Positions 47,784 through 56,870 are shown, counted from the stretch's first letter. The stretch: 64,000 bases of DNA from Sporosarcina sp. JAI121 (GCF_013408665.1 NZ_JACCCL010000003.1:62001-126000); one strand, 5' to 3'. Notes: generated from the letters alone by a model not told the origin. Program-made: numbers and translations.

Positions 47784-48107
47784 ATGAGCGAGAAAAAACA
47801 AGAGCGTGATGTTTATGCAGCCATCGCTGACCCGACAAGACGTAAATTGCTACGTTTGTTGGCAGATGCAGGGGAATTACCTTTGTACGAACTAACTGCC
47901 CAATTCCAAATGGGGCGTACTGCAGTTTCTAAACATTTGGCTATCCTTAAAGAAGCTGGTCTCGTTACCGTTCGAAAGGTTGGAAGGGAAACAAGGTATC
48001 GCATAAATGCGGCTCCCTTGCAAGAAATTAAAGACTGGGTATCGTTTTACGAGAATTTTTGGATGGAAAAAGTGTCACATTTGAAAAAATTATTAATGGA
48101 GGAATAG
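47784..48107 (+). CDS. ArsR-family winged-helix regulator
   Basis: 107 residues with the ArsR/SmtB helix-turn-helix (AIADPTRRKLLRLLADAG ... ELTAQFQMGRTAVSKHLAILKEAGLVTVRKVGRETRYRIN). It lacks the ELCVCDL metal motif, so it is not a classical metal sensor; it belongs to the group paired with SRPBCC (AHSA1) proteins. ATG 47784 has GGGAGG upstream. The next gene starts 3 bp after the stop. Confidence 0.9.
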   Translation: MSEKKQERDVYAAIADPTRRKLLRLLADAGELPLYELTAQFQMGRTAVSKHLAILKEAGLVTVRKVGRETRYRINAAPLQEIKDWVSFYENFWMEKVSHLKKLLMEE

Positions 48108-48110
48108 ACA

Positions 48111-48521
48111 ATGGCAGACGTAACATTAGATTTTCAATTTACAAGTTCAATTGAGCAAGTGTGGAAGGCATTAACAGATTCGGATATGCTAGCAAAATGG
48201 ATATGGAATAATGACTTTAAACCAGTTGTCGGTGAAAAATTCCAATTTCGTTCTGAGCCAAATGAATGGTGGGATGGAATCGTTACTGGTGAGGTACTCG
48301 AAGTAGAAGAGCCTCAACTATTATCTTACACTTGGGCAAGTGCTGGAGAAACGACTACTATTACATGGACATTGAAAACAGATTCCGATGGTGGTACACA
48401 ATTGCATTTTGAACAAACTGGTTTCAGTGAGGAAACAAAAGCAACCAAAGGAGCTATTGAGGGAGCCAAATATAGTTGGATGAATTTTGGTGAACAACTC
48501 AAAAAAATATTGGAACAATAA
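48111..48521 (+). CDS. SRPBCC/AHSA1-domain protein
   Basis: The 136-residue protein starts with TLDFQFTSSIEQVWKALTDSDMLAKWIWNNDFKPVVGEKFQFRSEP, the typical AHSA1 opening, and ends YSWMNFGEQLKKIL. It is in an operon with the ArsR-type regulator, a combination common in Bacillales. The ligand is unknown. Confidence 0.88.
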   Translation: MADVTLDFQFTSSIEQVWKALTDSDMLAKWIWNNDFKPVVGEKFQFRSEPNEWWDGIVTGEVLEVEEPQLLSYTWASAGETTTITWTLKTDSDGGTQLHFEQTGFSEETKATKGAIEGAKYSWMNFGEQLKKILEQ

Positions 48522-48577
48522 CCGCATTTTGCTTCATCTAAAGGAATGGGTTCAAATAGTGTAAAATAAGCAACGTT

Positions 48578-48624
48578 AAACAGATCACTAAATGGTCCAC
48601 ATTGCCAATTAGTGATCTGTTTTT
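48578..48624 (+). terminator. Terminator of the ArsR-AHSA1 operon
   Basis: Perfect 14-bp stem AAACAGATCACTAA / TTAGTGATCTGTTT followed by T. Confidence 0.9.
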
Positions 48625-48645
48625 CGAGTTAAGGAGAATAGGATC

Positions 48646-49353
48646 ATGAGCTTTATTCAAGATACATTATCAATATTCAAAAAGAGAGAATTATTATTTT
48701 TAGAAAGCAATAAAGAGTCTGAAGATGTATATTCCTTTCTATTTGAAAAAGAGAAGGATTTAACCTGGAAAGCAGGGCAACATGGTTTGTTTACTATTAC
48801 CCATAAGAAGATAAAAAGTCCTATACGACCATTCACTATAGCATCTGCTCCCAGCGAGAATATGGTTAGACTAACAATGCGTATTAGTGATCAACCAAGT
48901 GATTTTAAGAAAGCCATGTTGGAATTAAAACAGGGGATGCACGTTAAAATGAGTGGACCAGTAGGGGGTTTTTATCTTAAAGATAACAGCCCTTCACTTC
49001 TGATTGCAGGCGGGATCGGGATAACACCATTTCGGTCGATAGTAAAACAAGTAGAGGCAGAAGAGAATGGACAGGATAATAAAATACATCTGCTTTATTT
49101 GGATAGCAATAGATCATTTATATTTAAAGACGAACTTGATGGAATTGCTGACAATACTTCAGTAGAGGTAACTTACCTTGATTCCAGGGATGAATTACAT
49201 CAGGAGATAGACAAGTTTACCAACTTATATTTGAACAGTGGTAAATACTATATCGCGGGACCGAAGTCGATGGTGGATGCAATGTCTACTTACTTACTAA
49301 ATAATAATATTCCAAAACGAAATATCAAAAAGGATGCCTTTTCTGGGTATTAA
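48646..49353 (+). CDS. Ferredoxin-NADP reductase-like FAD/NAD(P)-binding oxidoreductase
   Basis: 235 residues with FAD-binding RPFTIASAP near residue 65 and an NAD-binding IAGGIGITPFRSIV near residue 122, ending AGPKSMVDAMSTYL...KKDAFSGY. It has no [2Fe-2S] domain, so it relies on an external electron partner. AAGGAGAATA precedes ATG. Confidence 0.87.
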   Translation: MSFIQDTLSIFKKRELLFLESNKESEDVYSFLFEKEKDLTWKAGQHGLFTITHKKIKSPIRPFTIASAPSENMVRLTMRISDQPSDFKKAMLELKQGMHVKMSGPVGGFYLKDNSPSLLIAGGIGITPFRSIVKQVEAEENGQDNKIHLLYLDSNRSFIFKDELDGIADNTSVEVTYLDSRDELHQEIDKFTNLYLNSGKYYIAGPKSMVDAMSTYLLNNNIPKRNIKKDAFSGY

Positions 49354-49409
49354 TAAAAAATTAATACATCGGGCCAGATTAGGAATGAAAAATACGAGAG
49401 TAGTGAAGA

Positions 49410-49464
49410 GTACCAGATTATCTCTGAATTCCGAATTGTTTTAGAACCTTGTATTCGAAATTAT
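49410..49464 (+). repeat. Intergenic repeat family D, copy 1
   Basis: TCTGAATTCCGAATTGTTTT-AGAACCTTGTATTCGAAATTA. Related to 57541-57590 and 59447-59498. Confidence 0.6.
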
Positions 49465-49489
49465 TGCCGCAGAATTTACAACGTTGAGT

Positions 49490-49546
49490 ATTTTGAAAGA
49501 AAAAGCCTATTCCCCTCCGTATATTGAGCGAGGAATTAGGCTTTTT
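49490..49546 (-). terminator. Bidirectional terminator
   Basis: AAAAAGCCTATTCC / GGAATTAGGCTTTTT stem with T runs on both strands. It can end the small minus-strand gene that follows. Similar AGCCTAATTCCTC hairpins recur at 52035 and 59350. Confidence 0.8.
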
Positions 49547-49584
49547 ATCTTTAACAATAGCACCGGAAGATTGAATAAATCTTT

Positions 49585-49761
49585 TCATCTCTCGTTATTT
49601 CTCTTGTTTCTCCCGGTGGAAAACGCAGATATCAAAACCATAAAAACAGGCAATAAACTCCATAAAAAGAATCCCCAATTATGTGTAACTAAAGATAATA
49701 CGAAGAAAAAAGTCAGTGCTACAATTGAAATGTAAACAGTACGTTGTTGATATTTATTCAT
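49585..49761 (-). CDS. Small two-helix membrane protein
   Basis: 58 residues, MNKYQQRTVYISIVALTFFFVL then a second hydrophobic segment and a basic tail (GRNKRNNER). AAAAGGAG lies 6-8 nt before this ATG; a longer upstream frame lacks such a site. Unknown function. Confidence 0.6.
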   Translation of the reverse strand: MNKYQQRTVYISIVALTFFFVLSLVTHNWGFFLWSLLPVFMVLISAFSTGRNKRNNER

Positions 49762-49886
49762 TTTGCACACTCCTTTTTTAATGTATTGAAAACATTTTGC
49801 GTTACATTTACCACACATTCTCCATTACAGGGCCCTAATCCTGCACAAATATATTTCGTGATTGCGTCCGTTTATCGAAATGTCTT

Positions 49887-50102
49887 TTAGGAATTATATC
49901 CGAAAGAAACTGCAAATACTACTGTAAATATTGATAAGACAATTAGGATCGTGCAAATTATAGTTATTATTACAAGTAAGCTTTTAGGCATTTCAGTACG
50001 CTTTTTCCAAGCAGCTAAAAGTAAAAACAAGCTCACAAATATAAAAAATATAAAAATAGAAAGAAGCATGTAACGCTCTTTAATCATAAACCACAAATCC
50101 AT
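49887..50102 (-). CDS. Small two-helix membrane protein
   Basis: 71 residues starting MDLWFMIKERYMLLS with two hydrophobic helices separated by WKKRTEMPK. AAAGGAG is 8 nt upstream of ATG 50102. Unknown function. Confidence 0.6.
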   Translation of the reverse strand: MDLWFMIKERYMLLSIFIFFIFVSLFLLLAAWKKRTEMPKSLLVIITIICTILIVLSIFTVVFAVSFGYNS

Positions 50103-50353
50103 TTCATCTGCTCCTTTCCGTAAGATCAACATGATTGGGATTCAATTACATTTTTAGTAAGTATAACATTTTTGAATCCAAATACTATGTCAAGGATGTG
50201 GCTGTAACCAATGCACTGATGCACCTCACAAATACTTGTCTTAGAAACCGATTTTAGCTGAGAGAAGGCACTGATTTATTGGCCATAGATAACTGTAGAT
50301 GTCATGGAAAAATCATTGAATTTTGGCCGTTTCAATTACCTGGTACCTATCAC

Positions 50354-50385
50354 TAGGGCGCGATAACTGGATAAAAACTGCGTCC
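50354..50385 (+). repeat. Short intergenic repeat family C, copy 3
   Basis: TAGGGCGCGATAACTGGATA followed by AAAACTGCGTCC. Nearly identical to 46812-46848. Confidence 0.7.
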
Positions 50386-50422
50386 ACCAGAATCGGTTCA
50401 TTTGTGTAAAAAGGAAAGCCCG

Positions 50423-50521
50423 ATGTTTACCATGGATTCCGCAAAAAAACGCAACTTGGGGGTTTTTGCCCATCCCCTCGAAAAGGCGGATTTAGGAATC
50501 TTACAAAACCTAAATCAATAG
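50423..50521 (+). CDS. Possible 32-residue small protein or relic
   Basis: An ATG with AAAAAGGAAAG 5-7 nt upstream opens MFTMDSAKKRNLGVFAHPL and ends ILQNLNQ before TAG. It could be a small expressed peptide or the remnant of a longer gene. No family recognised and no promoter is apparent. The rest of the 50103-50617 gap holds only repeat C copy 3. Confidence 0.25.
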   Translation: MFTMDSAKKRNLGVFAHPLEKADLGILQNLNQ

Positions 50522-50617
50522 TTCAATGAAGGCGGGAAAAACGTTCATGTTAAAAAATGGTTGTGTTTTTCATAATTAAAAAGCCGCTGTCGTCATAGGT
50601 TGTTAGATACAACCTAA

Positions 50618-51958
50618 ATGACGAGGGTGATTAAAAATAGAAAGAAACTTCAATCACGTAATTTCATATTTTATACAGCCCTATCGTTAGCAGTTCTTTG
50701 GTTTGTATTTTGTCTATGGCTTTCTCGATTTTGGATTGATGAATTAAGCGTATATCTTCCATTACCTCTAGCTCTTCTTTGTGTTTTTGGGATTGCTCTA
50801 CTTCCAGGATTTACGAACTTTTTTTTACTGATGACACTATGGTTAGAGACATGGGACATTTCGTTACCAGAAGAGAACTTACCTAGTATTTCCATTCTTG
50901 TCGCCTGTTACAATGAAGAAAACACAATCGAAGACACAATTCGTACTGTTTTAAACTCCTACTATCCCAAACATATAGAACTTCTGGTGATTAATGATGG
51001 TTCTAATGATAACACCTCCCTCATCTTAGCGAAGTTGAAAGAGGAGTTTGAAGACCATCCCCACACTCTACGTATTTTCCATCATAAAACAAATCTAGGT
51101 AAGGCAAGTGCTTTAAATACAGGATTAGACTACGCAAGTTATGAATATCTTGTAACCATAGATGCCGACACTTTGCTTCATTCAAAAGCTTTAACTGCTA
51201 TCATGAGCCGTTTTAGGAATGAAGAAAAAGACAAAAAGGTCGGAGCTGTTGCTGGGTCAATCATGGTGAAAAACTCAAACCAAAGTTGGATTACCCGATT
51301 ACAAACATGGGATTACATTGTAGGTATTGCCGCAGTAAAAAGGCAACAAGGGACCTATGAAAGTACATTAGTGGCTCAGGGAGCATTTAGTGCTTATCGC
51401 AGGGAAGCAATCATGGAATTGGGAGGCTGGCAATCGGTTGTTGGAGAAGACATTGTATTATCGTGGGGTATGTTGCGTAAAAGGTACTGTGTATTTTATG
51501 AATCCACAGCACTGGCGTTTACACATGTACCTGTCACTTTTAATGCCTTTTTCCGCCAGAGAAAGAGATGGGCAAGAGGAATGTTCGAGGCTTTTCGTGC
51601 TTATCCAGATATCTTTTCTCACTGTACAGTTTCAACAAAATTATTAATCGCAATGAATCTTTTTTTTCCAATCATTGATTTCTCTTTACTGTTCTTTTTT
51701 ATTCCTGGTTTGATCCTTGCATGTTTTGGAATTTATCTCATCGCAGGAATAATGACTTTACTAGTTCTTCCTTTAACACTTGGGATGACATTGACTACAT
51801 TTGTGTATCAGCGAAAGGTGTATCAATCCCTTCAGGAAGAACCCCCTCGTATAAGATGGAGTTATGCAGTGTATCTGTTGACTTATGCTTTTATTCAAGC
51901 ACCCATTAGCTTGGTAGGCTATCTAGAGGAATTGCTGTCTTTGAAGAAAAGGTGGTAA
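50618..51958 (+). CDS. Membrane glycosyltransferase family 2 (PgaC/IcaA-like)
   Basis: 446 residues. Two N-terminal membrane helices, a GT2 catalytic domain (ISILVACYNEENTIEDTI; VINDGSNDNT; TIDADT; AGSIMVKN; GED; RQRKRWARG, i.e. the DxD and QxxRW motifs of processive synthases) and C-terminal helices (residues about 345-445). It probably polymerises a surface polysaccharide from a UDP-sugar. No deacetylase or partner gene is adjacent. The start codon lacks a clear Shine-Dalgarno; a hairpin AGGTTGTT/AACCT directly precedes it. Confidence 0.88.
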   Translation: MTRVIKNRKKLQSRNFIFYTALSLAVLWFVFCLWLSRFWIDELSVYLPLPLALLCVFGIALLPGFTNFFLLMTLWLETWDISLPEENLPSISILVACYNEENTIEDTIRTVLNSYYPKHIELLVINDGSNDNTSLILAKLKEEFEDHPHTLRIFHHKTNLGKASALNTGLDYASYEYLVTIDADTLLHSKALTAIMSRFRNEEKDKKVGAVAGSIMVKNSNQSWITRLQTWDYIVGIAAVKRQQGTYESTLVAQGAFSAYRREAIMELGGWQSVVGEDIVLSWGMLRKRYCVFYESTALAFTHVPVTFNAFFRQRKRWARGMFEAFRAYPDIFSHCTVSTKLLIAMNLFFPIIDFSLLFFFIPGLILACFGIYLIAGIMTLLVLPLTLGMTLTTFVYQRKVYQSLQEEPPRIRWSYAVYLLTYAFIQAPISLVGYLEELLSLKKRW

Positions 51959-52369
51959 GGGAAGGAGATTATTTTGTCCGGGTGTTGTGCGCCAATCAAT
52001 TCTTACATAAACGGGCGCGAATATTGAAGATCATAAGCCTAATTCCTCGTTCAAGAAACGGAGGAGTTAGGCTTTTTTTTCTTTCAAAATCCGTAACGTT
52101 GTAAATTTGCACTTTCTTGACGTTACCCCATGGGCAAACTCATTGGCAACGTGCGTCATTCTTATGACCGCAATCATTACCAACGTAAAGAAAAAAATGT
52201 CACCACGTTGTCCACTTTTTCGAATGAATTGTCTATATAGAGGGTGAAGGCACCTTTCATCTAGGCAAAAGACGCCGTGCTGTCGTCAAAAAACACTAGC
52301 TATCTATTCGGCACTATTTATGTGGAATGGACTAGGTGGTATATCACACTAGTATAACGAACAAATCTA
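51959..52369. other. Gene-free stretch
   Basis: Contains the repeat-C/terminator unit at 52010-52080; the remainder shows no supported gene. Confidence 0.4.
52010..52080 (+). terminator. Repeat family C copy 4 merged with a terminator
   Basis: AACGGGCGCGAATATTGAAGA is followed by AGCCTAATTCCTC...GAGGAGTTAGGCTTTTTTTT, a terminator for the glycosyltransferase gene. Repeat-C and the AGCCTAATTCCTC hairpin also occur together at 59319-59382. Confidence 0.75.
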
Positions 52370-52475
52370 GCGAAGGAGCGACAAGTGTGAGCCGAAGCAA
52401 TAAGAGCGACAGTGATCTTCTGGCGGGCTTATTGCGTAAGGCCATCACCAAGCGACAAAGCGTTGTTGGAAAAAA
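52370..52475 (+). other. Candidate structured intergenic sequence
   Basis: GC-richer than its surroundings, with the mutually exclusive complementary pairs GCAATAAG/CTTATTGC and GTGAT/ATCAC plus ACAA-AGCG-TTGT and several GAGCGACA/AGCGACAA motifs. No open frame with a start. Could be a structured RNA or a repeat; I recognise no family. Confidence 0.35.
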
Positions 52476-52623
52476 TCTATTTGTTAAGTGACGACCTTTT
52501 AGTAGGCAGAAATGTATTTGTACCGTCTAGGCGCTGAAGCCTAGACGACAAATCACTTTCTACAAACTTACTCATAGTACGAGATTTTATAATTTCCTAG
52601 GCAAAGAGAAAGGATGGCGTAAC

Positions 52624-53085
52624 ATGGTAGCAGTACAAGAAGTGTTTCAGTTGGCGATTGAAATGGACATGGTGCACATGGCACATCGGATTTTTTGGGC
52701 AATTGCCGAGGGGAAAGTGAAAGTGGAGGAAGATTCCGAGCGGCTGGATGTCATCGATTATGACGACGAGGCAATTTCGAAAATGGTTGCACGAAATCAG
52801 TTATGTATTGGCAAGATTAAGCTGTACGTTGCCGAAACAACAATGCCGGATCGATTCGCATTTTATTATAGTGAAAATGTTTTAGAGGCGCGTGAACTCC
52901 ATCAGGACATGTTCCGAGAGATACCAAAACGATTGACGAATGCCTCCCATTTACTGCCGAAGCTTTTTCATTTTGATGAAACAGATGCTGCGACTATATT
53001 ATACTTCCACCGCAACAAAGTTGTCGCGTATCCGTATTATTTGGGACATGCCAGGGCGGGGGAGCGGGTGTTGACACGGATGTAG
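52624..53085 (+). CDS. Conserved hypothetical protein
   Basis: 153 residues, mixed alpha/beta, no signal peptide; begins MVAVQEVFQLAIEMDMVHMAHRIFWAIAEGKV and ends HRNKVVAYPYYLGHARAGERVLTRM. AAAGGATGG precedes ATG. A scrambled partial duplicate of its leader and both ends lies at 56708-56870. Function unknown. Confidence 0.7.
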   Translation: MVAVQEVFQLAIEMDMVHMAHRIFWAIAEGKVKVEEDSERLDVIDYDDEAISKMVARNQLCIGKIKLYVAETTMPDRFAFYYSENVLEARELHQDMFREIPKRLTNASHLLPKLFHFDETDAATILYFHRNKVVAYPYYLGHARAGERVLTRM

Positions 53086-53262
53086 GTTTGGCTGGTCGAA
53101 CTCTTCAATTCCACCTCTCACTCTTCCACGTGAAGACCTGCCGGGAAGTTTCAATTGGATGATGGGCAATACCTTCTTTACACTTTCTTTATACATTTCC
53201 GGTCAAACTATTTATACTTGCCACTTATTATATACATAGCAGCAATGAAAGGATGATCGTGT

Positions 53263-54195
53263 ATGTCAGAAACGATTCTTAAAACGACGAATGTATCAAA
53301 GGTGTATGGGAAACACAAGGTGCTCGATAAAGTATCAATCGAAATTAAACGAGGAATGATTTATGGTTTGATCGGGGAGAATGGCGCTGGGAAATCGACA
53401 TTCATGCGCACGATTATGGGGTTGATAACGATTGATGAAGGAAACATCGAGCTGTTTGGAGAAACCGACACGAAGGGGTTGCAGCAGGCGAGGAGAAAAA
53501 TGGGGCAATCCATTGAAACGCCGGCACTGTATCCAGAATTGACGGCCCGTCAGAATTTGCAAGTCCAAGCGGCAAATGGTGGTGTAAGTGAACGTAAGAT
53601 TGATGAGTTACTTCATTTAATGAATCTTAGCCATACAGGCAAGAAGAAAGCGAAAAACTTCTCTTTAGGAATGCGTCAACGGTTAGCCATTGCTTCGACA
53701 CTTATGACAAACCCTGAATTTCTAATCCTGGACGAGCCGACAAATGGTCTTGATCCGTCAGGTATTGTTGAAATGCGTGAAATCATTCAAAGACTCGTGA
53801 CAGAGCGTGGAATCACCGTCTTACTTTCAAGTCACTTGTTGGATGAGCTTTCACAGATTGCGACCCACTACGGTATTTTGCATGATGGAAAAATAATTAG
53901 TGAACTTTCGAAGGAGGAGCTGGCGCGTGAAACTCGTCAATACATTGAATTGGAAACGACCGACGTGCAACAAGCAGTCGTCATACTAGATCAACTGGGA
54001 ATTAAGGATTATGAAGTGATCAATGGAACCGAAATAAATATTTATGAACAATTGGACGATGTTGCCGCCATTAATCGCGCATTGGTCTTAGCGGAAGTGA
54101 ACGTTTCAAGAATTGGCACATCAAGACAAAAACTCGAAGATTATTTCTTACAATTAACAGGAGGGATTCCTCATGCTGAATCTGTTAGCAGCTGA
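53263..54195 (+). CDS. ABC transporter ATP-binding protein (lantibiotic/bacitracin-resistance type)
   Basis: 310 residues with Walker A GENGAGKST near residue 38, signature FSLGMRQRLAIA, Walker B FLILDEPTNGLDPSG and the H-loop SSHLLDEL. The C-terminal ~80 residues form a BcrA/NatA-like extension. It overlaps the permease gene by 23 bp and is followed by a response regulator and kinase, typical of peptide-antibiotic self-protection modules. AAAGGATG precedes ATG. Confidence 0.92.
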   Translation: MSETILKTTNVSKVYGKHKVLDKVSIEIKRGMIYGLIGENGAGKSTFMRTIMGLITIDEGNIELFGETDTKGLQQARRKMGQSIETPALYPELTARQNLQVQAANGGVSERKIDELLHLMNLSHTGKKKAKNFSLGMRQRLAIASTLMTNPEFLILDEPTNGLDPSGIVEMREIIQRLVTERGITVLLSSHLLDELSQIATHYGILHDGKIISELSKEELARETRQYIELETTDVQQAVVILDQLGIKDYEVINGTEINIYEQLDDVAAINRALVLAEVNVSRIGTSRQKLEDYFLQLTGGIPHAESVSS

Positions 54196-54952
54196 AAAAA
54201 TAAAGTTGTTTCGTAGCAAAAAATTCTGGATTACCTTAAGTATTTTATGCTTACTGCCTATCATGCAAGTCGTGAACAGTCTATTTGCCGTGCGGAATGG
54301 CGAAGAGCTCGTCCAAGTGATTGATACTGTCGTCAATGGAGCTACGGGCGTTTTAATGATGGAGAAGAACGGATTAACCATTTTACTTGTCATCGGCGCT
54401 TTTAGTAGCTTCTTCATTGGAGAAGAATTCCAGAATGGAACGATTCGAAATACGTTGTCTTTAGGTCGAAGTCGTACGCACTATTATTTCTCTAAATTTG
54501 TGATAGCTGCACTGCTTTCCTTCGTCGGTGTCTTAGGGATGACTGCCATCGGAATGACCAGCTTTACAGCGGCGTTCGGCTTTGGCGGCGTCGCAGAAAT
54601 TAACAATTACTTTAGTTATGCTCTAAAAACGTTCGGTACGCTTTATGTATTAATTTTGGCAAATGTATCTGTCTATGTGATGATTAGCTTTCTGACGAAA
54701 AATAGCAGTTTCGCACTCATATGGGGATTTCTGTACACGATCGGAACAGGATTTCTTCCGGGGATCTTCCAACAAACCGCGCATTTTAAACAAGTCACAT
54801 ATTGGTTTACGGAGTCTTTCCTGTTCTATTTAGATTTTGCGAAACCGGCGGATATCGCTTTGTATTCTGAGATGGTTTTAGTCAGCCTTGTTACGATTGT
54901 GCTATCATCAGCAGTAGGAATATTTTTATTTACACGATCAGACATAAAGTAG
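54173..54952 (+). CDS. ABC-2 type permease
   Basis: 259 residues with about six membrane helices starting LLAAEKIKLFRSKKFWITLSIL, and the EFQNGTIRNTLSLGRSRTHYYFSKF loop typical of lantibiotic-immunity permeases (MutE/EpiE/CprB type). Start overlaps the ATPase gene by 23 bp. Forms the membrane half of the exporter. Confidence 0.9.
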   Translation: MLNLLAAEKIKLFRSKKFWITLSILCLLPIMQVVNSLFAVRNGEELVQVIDTVVNGATGVLMMEKNGLTILLVIGAFSSFFIGEEFQNGTIRNTLSLGRSRTHYYFSKFVIAALLSFVGVLGMTAIGMTSFTAAFGFGGVAEINNYFSYALKTFGTLYVLILANVSVYVMISFLTKNSSFALIWGFLYTIGTGFLPGIFQQTAHFKQVTYWFTESFLFYLDFAKPADIALYSEMVLVSLVTIVLSSAVGIFLFTRSDIK

Positions 54953-54962
54953 GTCGATAGAT

Positions 54963-55634
54963 ATGGCAACGATATTAATAATTGAAGATGATATGGCGAT
55001 TCATTCACTAATCAAGGAAACATTGACCCTAAACGGATTTGATACATTAAGTGCTTACTCAGGGACGGAAGGGAAAATGTTATTTGAACAAAATCAGCTG
55101 GATGTAGTCCTTTTGGATTTGATGCTTCCAGGGATGAATGGAGAAGAATTCCTTCAGGAAATCCGGTTGAATTCAACGGTTCCGGTCATAGTGCTATCAG
55201 CAAAAAATGACCAACATTCGAAATTGGAACTTTTGTCGAATGGGGCGGATGATTACATCACAAAACCATTTGATGTAAAGGAGTTGCTTGTGCGGATCAA
55301 CATCCAATTGCGTCATGCAGCAAAGGATTCATTCAGCGAAATGAAAGAAATCCATTACCAGGATATTCGAGTGAACATAGAGACGCGCGAAGTGAAGGTC
55401 AATGATCAAACTCTCCATTTAACTGGGCGTGAATACGCAATCCTCCTTCTGTTCCTGGAGAATCCAAAGAAAGTATTCAGTCGCGCCAATATTTACGAAA
55501 GTGTTTGGAATGAACCATACTTTGATGGTGACAAAACGATCAATATGCATATTAGTAATTTACGAAATAAGCTCAATTCAAATGAGACCAATTACATTAA
55601 AACAATATGGGGCATAGGCTTCAAATTTGATTAA
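54963..55634 (+). CDS. OmpR-family response regulator
   Basis: 223 residues: receiver domain with acidic pair near ILIIEDD, phosphorylatable Asp in VVLLDLMLPG, Lys in DYITKPF; C-terminal winged helix (LTGREYAILLLFLENPKKVFSRANIYESVW ... TINMHISNLRNKL). It follows the permease by 10 bp and overlaps nothing of the kinase once the kinase starts at 55654. Likely controls the ABC genes. Confidence 0.93.
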   Translation: MATILIIEDDMAIHSLIKETLTLNGFDTLSAYSGTEGKMLFEQNQLDVVLLDLMLPGMNGEEFLQEIRLNSTVPVIVLSAKNDQHSKLELLSNGADDYITKPFDVKELLVRINIQLRHAAKDSFSEMKEIHYQDIRVNIETREVKVNDQTLHLTGREYAILLLFLENPKKVFSRANIYESVWNEPYFDGDKTINMHISNLRNKLNSNETNYIKTIWGIGFKFD

Positions 55635-55653
55635 CGGAAGGAGCGTGAATGTT

Positions 55654-56562
55654 ATGTGGGCATCGTTGTTTGCTTTTTTGACAGTTGCGCTTCTTCTTTA
55701 TATTTATTTCGTAAAGCGAGAACTGCGGAAATTGAAGCAGAAGGTCAAGGAGATTACAACTCGAGCTAGTTTTGGCAGTCGGCTATCTTTTGATTTTCGG
55801 GAGAAGGAATTAATGCAATTAGTCGATGAAATGAATGTAATGATCGATGCGTTTGAAGAGAAAAATCGGCAAGCGAAACAGATGGAAGAGAATGTGAAGT
55901 TATCAATCGCAGGGCTCTCTCATGATTTGCGGACACCACTCACGTCCATCAACGGCTATGTACAACTCTTACAAGGGACTACAGATGAAACGAAGAGGGC
56001 GCACTATGGAAAAATTATCGAACAGTCTGTCAATCGTTTGATGGAAATGACCGACCATTTCTATGACTTGGCACGCATTGAAACGAACCAAAAAGAAATG
56101 GCTTTATCTTCAATTTCCCTCTCCACCGTAGTGGAAGAAATCTTCTTATCCTTTTATGAACAATTTGAAGAACAGAAAATTGAACTCCAATTTCCTGAAG
56201 AAATGCATGACCGTCACATAATTGCTGACAAGTTCATGCTGATACGGGTGCTCCAAAATATCGCTCAAAATATACTTCGCTATGCCAAAAGTAAAGCGGT
56301 CATCAGCTATGGGAATGATGGAGACTATGTGGTGTTTGTCATAAAAAATGATAGTAAATCAGATAGTAAAGTGGCGGTCGAAAAAGTATTCACTCGTTTC
56401 TATACGGAAGTCACGAGTAGAACGAATACCGAAGCAAGTGGGTTAGGCCTTTATCTCTCGAAAAAAATAGTTGAAAAAATGAATGGAAACATGGATGCCG
56501 AACTGAATGGGAATTGGTTCATACTTACAATCCGACTGCCGATCAACAGAAATCTGGTGTAG
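55654..56562 (+). CDS. Sensor histidine kinase with one membrane helix
   Basis: 302 residues. A single N-terminal hydrophobic helix (FAFLTVALLLYIYFV), a coiled linker, HisKA with SHDLRTPLTSINGYVQLL, and HATPase motifs N (NIAQNILRYAK) and G (GLGLYLSK). No extracellular domain, like the CprK/intramembrane-sensing kinases for cationic peptides. ATG 55654 has AAGGAG 10 nt upstream. Confidence 0.9.
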   Translation: MWASLFAFLTVALLLYIYFVKRELRKLKQKVKEITTRASFGSRLSFDFREKELMQLVDEMNVMIDAFEEKNRQAKQMEENVKLSIAGLSHDLRTPLTSINGYVQLLQGTTDETKRAHYGKIIEQSVNRLMEMTDHFYDLARIETNQKEMALSSISLSTVVEEIFLSFYEQFEEQKIELQFPEEMHDRHIIADKFMLIRVLQNIAQNILRYAKSKAVISYGNDGDYVVFVIKNDSKSDSKVAVEKVFTRFYTEVTSRTNTEASGLGLYLSKKIVEKMNGNMDAELNGNWFILTIRLPINRNLV

Positions 56563-56707
56563 CATTCAGAATCTTTTTGGTGCCTGTACAGCGCACTCAT
56601 ACACTACAATTGCATTAAGTAATTGCAGAAGTCAACCATATTAATATTTGGTTGGCTTCTTTGTGTAAGTAAAAGCTTTTAGTGAATTGTCATAAATGTG
56701 TGGTGCA

Positions 56708-56870
56708 CAGGAGCCTCGACAGCAAATCACTTTGTACAAACCTACTCATAGTACGTGCTCTTATGATTTCCTAGGCAAAGAGATGATGGCGTGAACATGG
56801 AATCTATATAAGAAGTGTTTGAGTCGCAAAAAGTTGTCGCGTATCCGGGCTTGGGTGAGAGTAGCAAGAC
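56708..56870 (+). pseudogene. Scrambled partial duplicate of the 52624 gene
   Basis: The leader CAAATCACTTTGTACAAAC ... ACTCATAGTACG ... GATTTCCTAGGCAAAGAG closely copies 52549-52612. The start follows as ATGGAATCTATATAAGAAGTGTTTG (stop at codon 5). It then jumps to AAAGTTGTCGCGTATCCGG, equivalent to the 3' end of that gene. About 110 codons are missing. The surrounding 56563-56980 gap has no other gene. Confidence 0.8.

Noticed and set aside
49484..49735. Plus-strand frame of 83 codons
   Set aside because: It runs through a terminator stem and lies antisense to a small membrane-protein gene with a proper ribosome-binding site; no site of its own.
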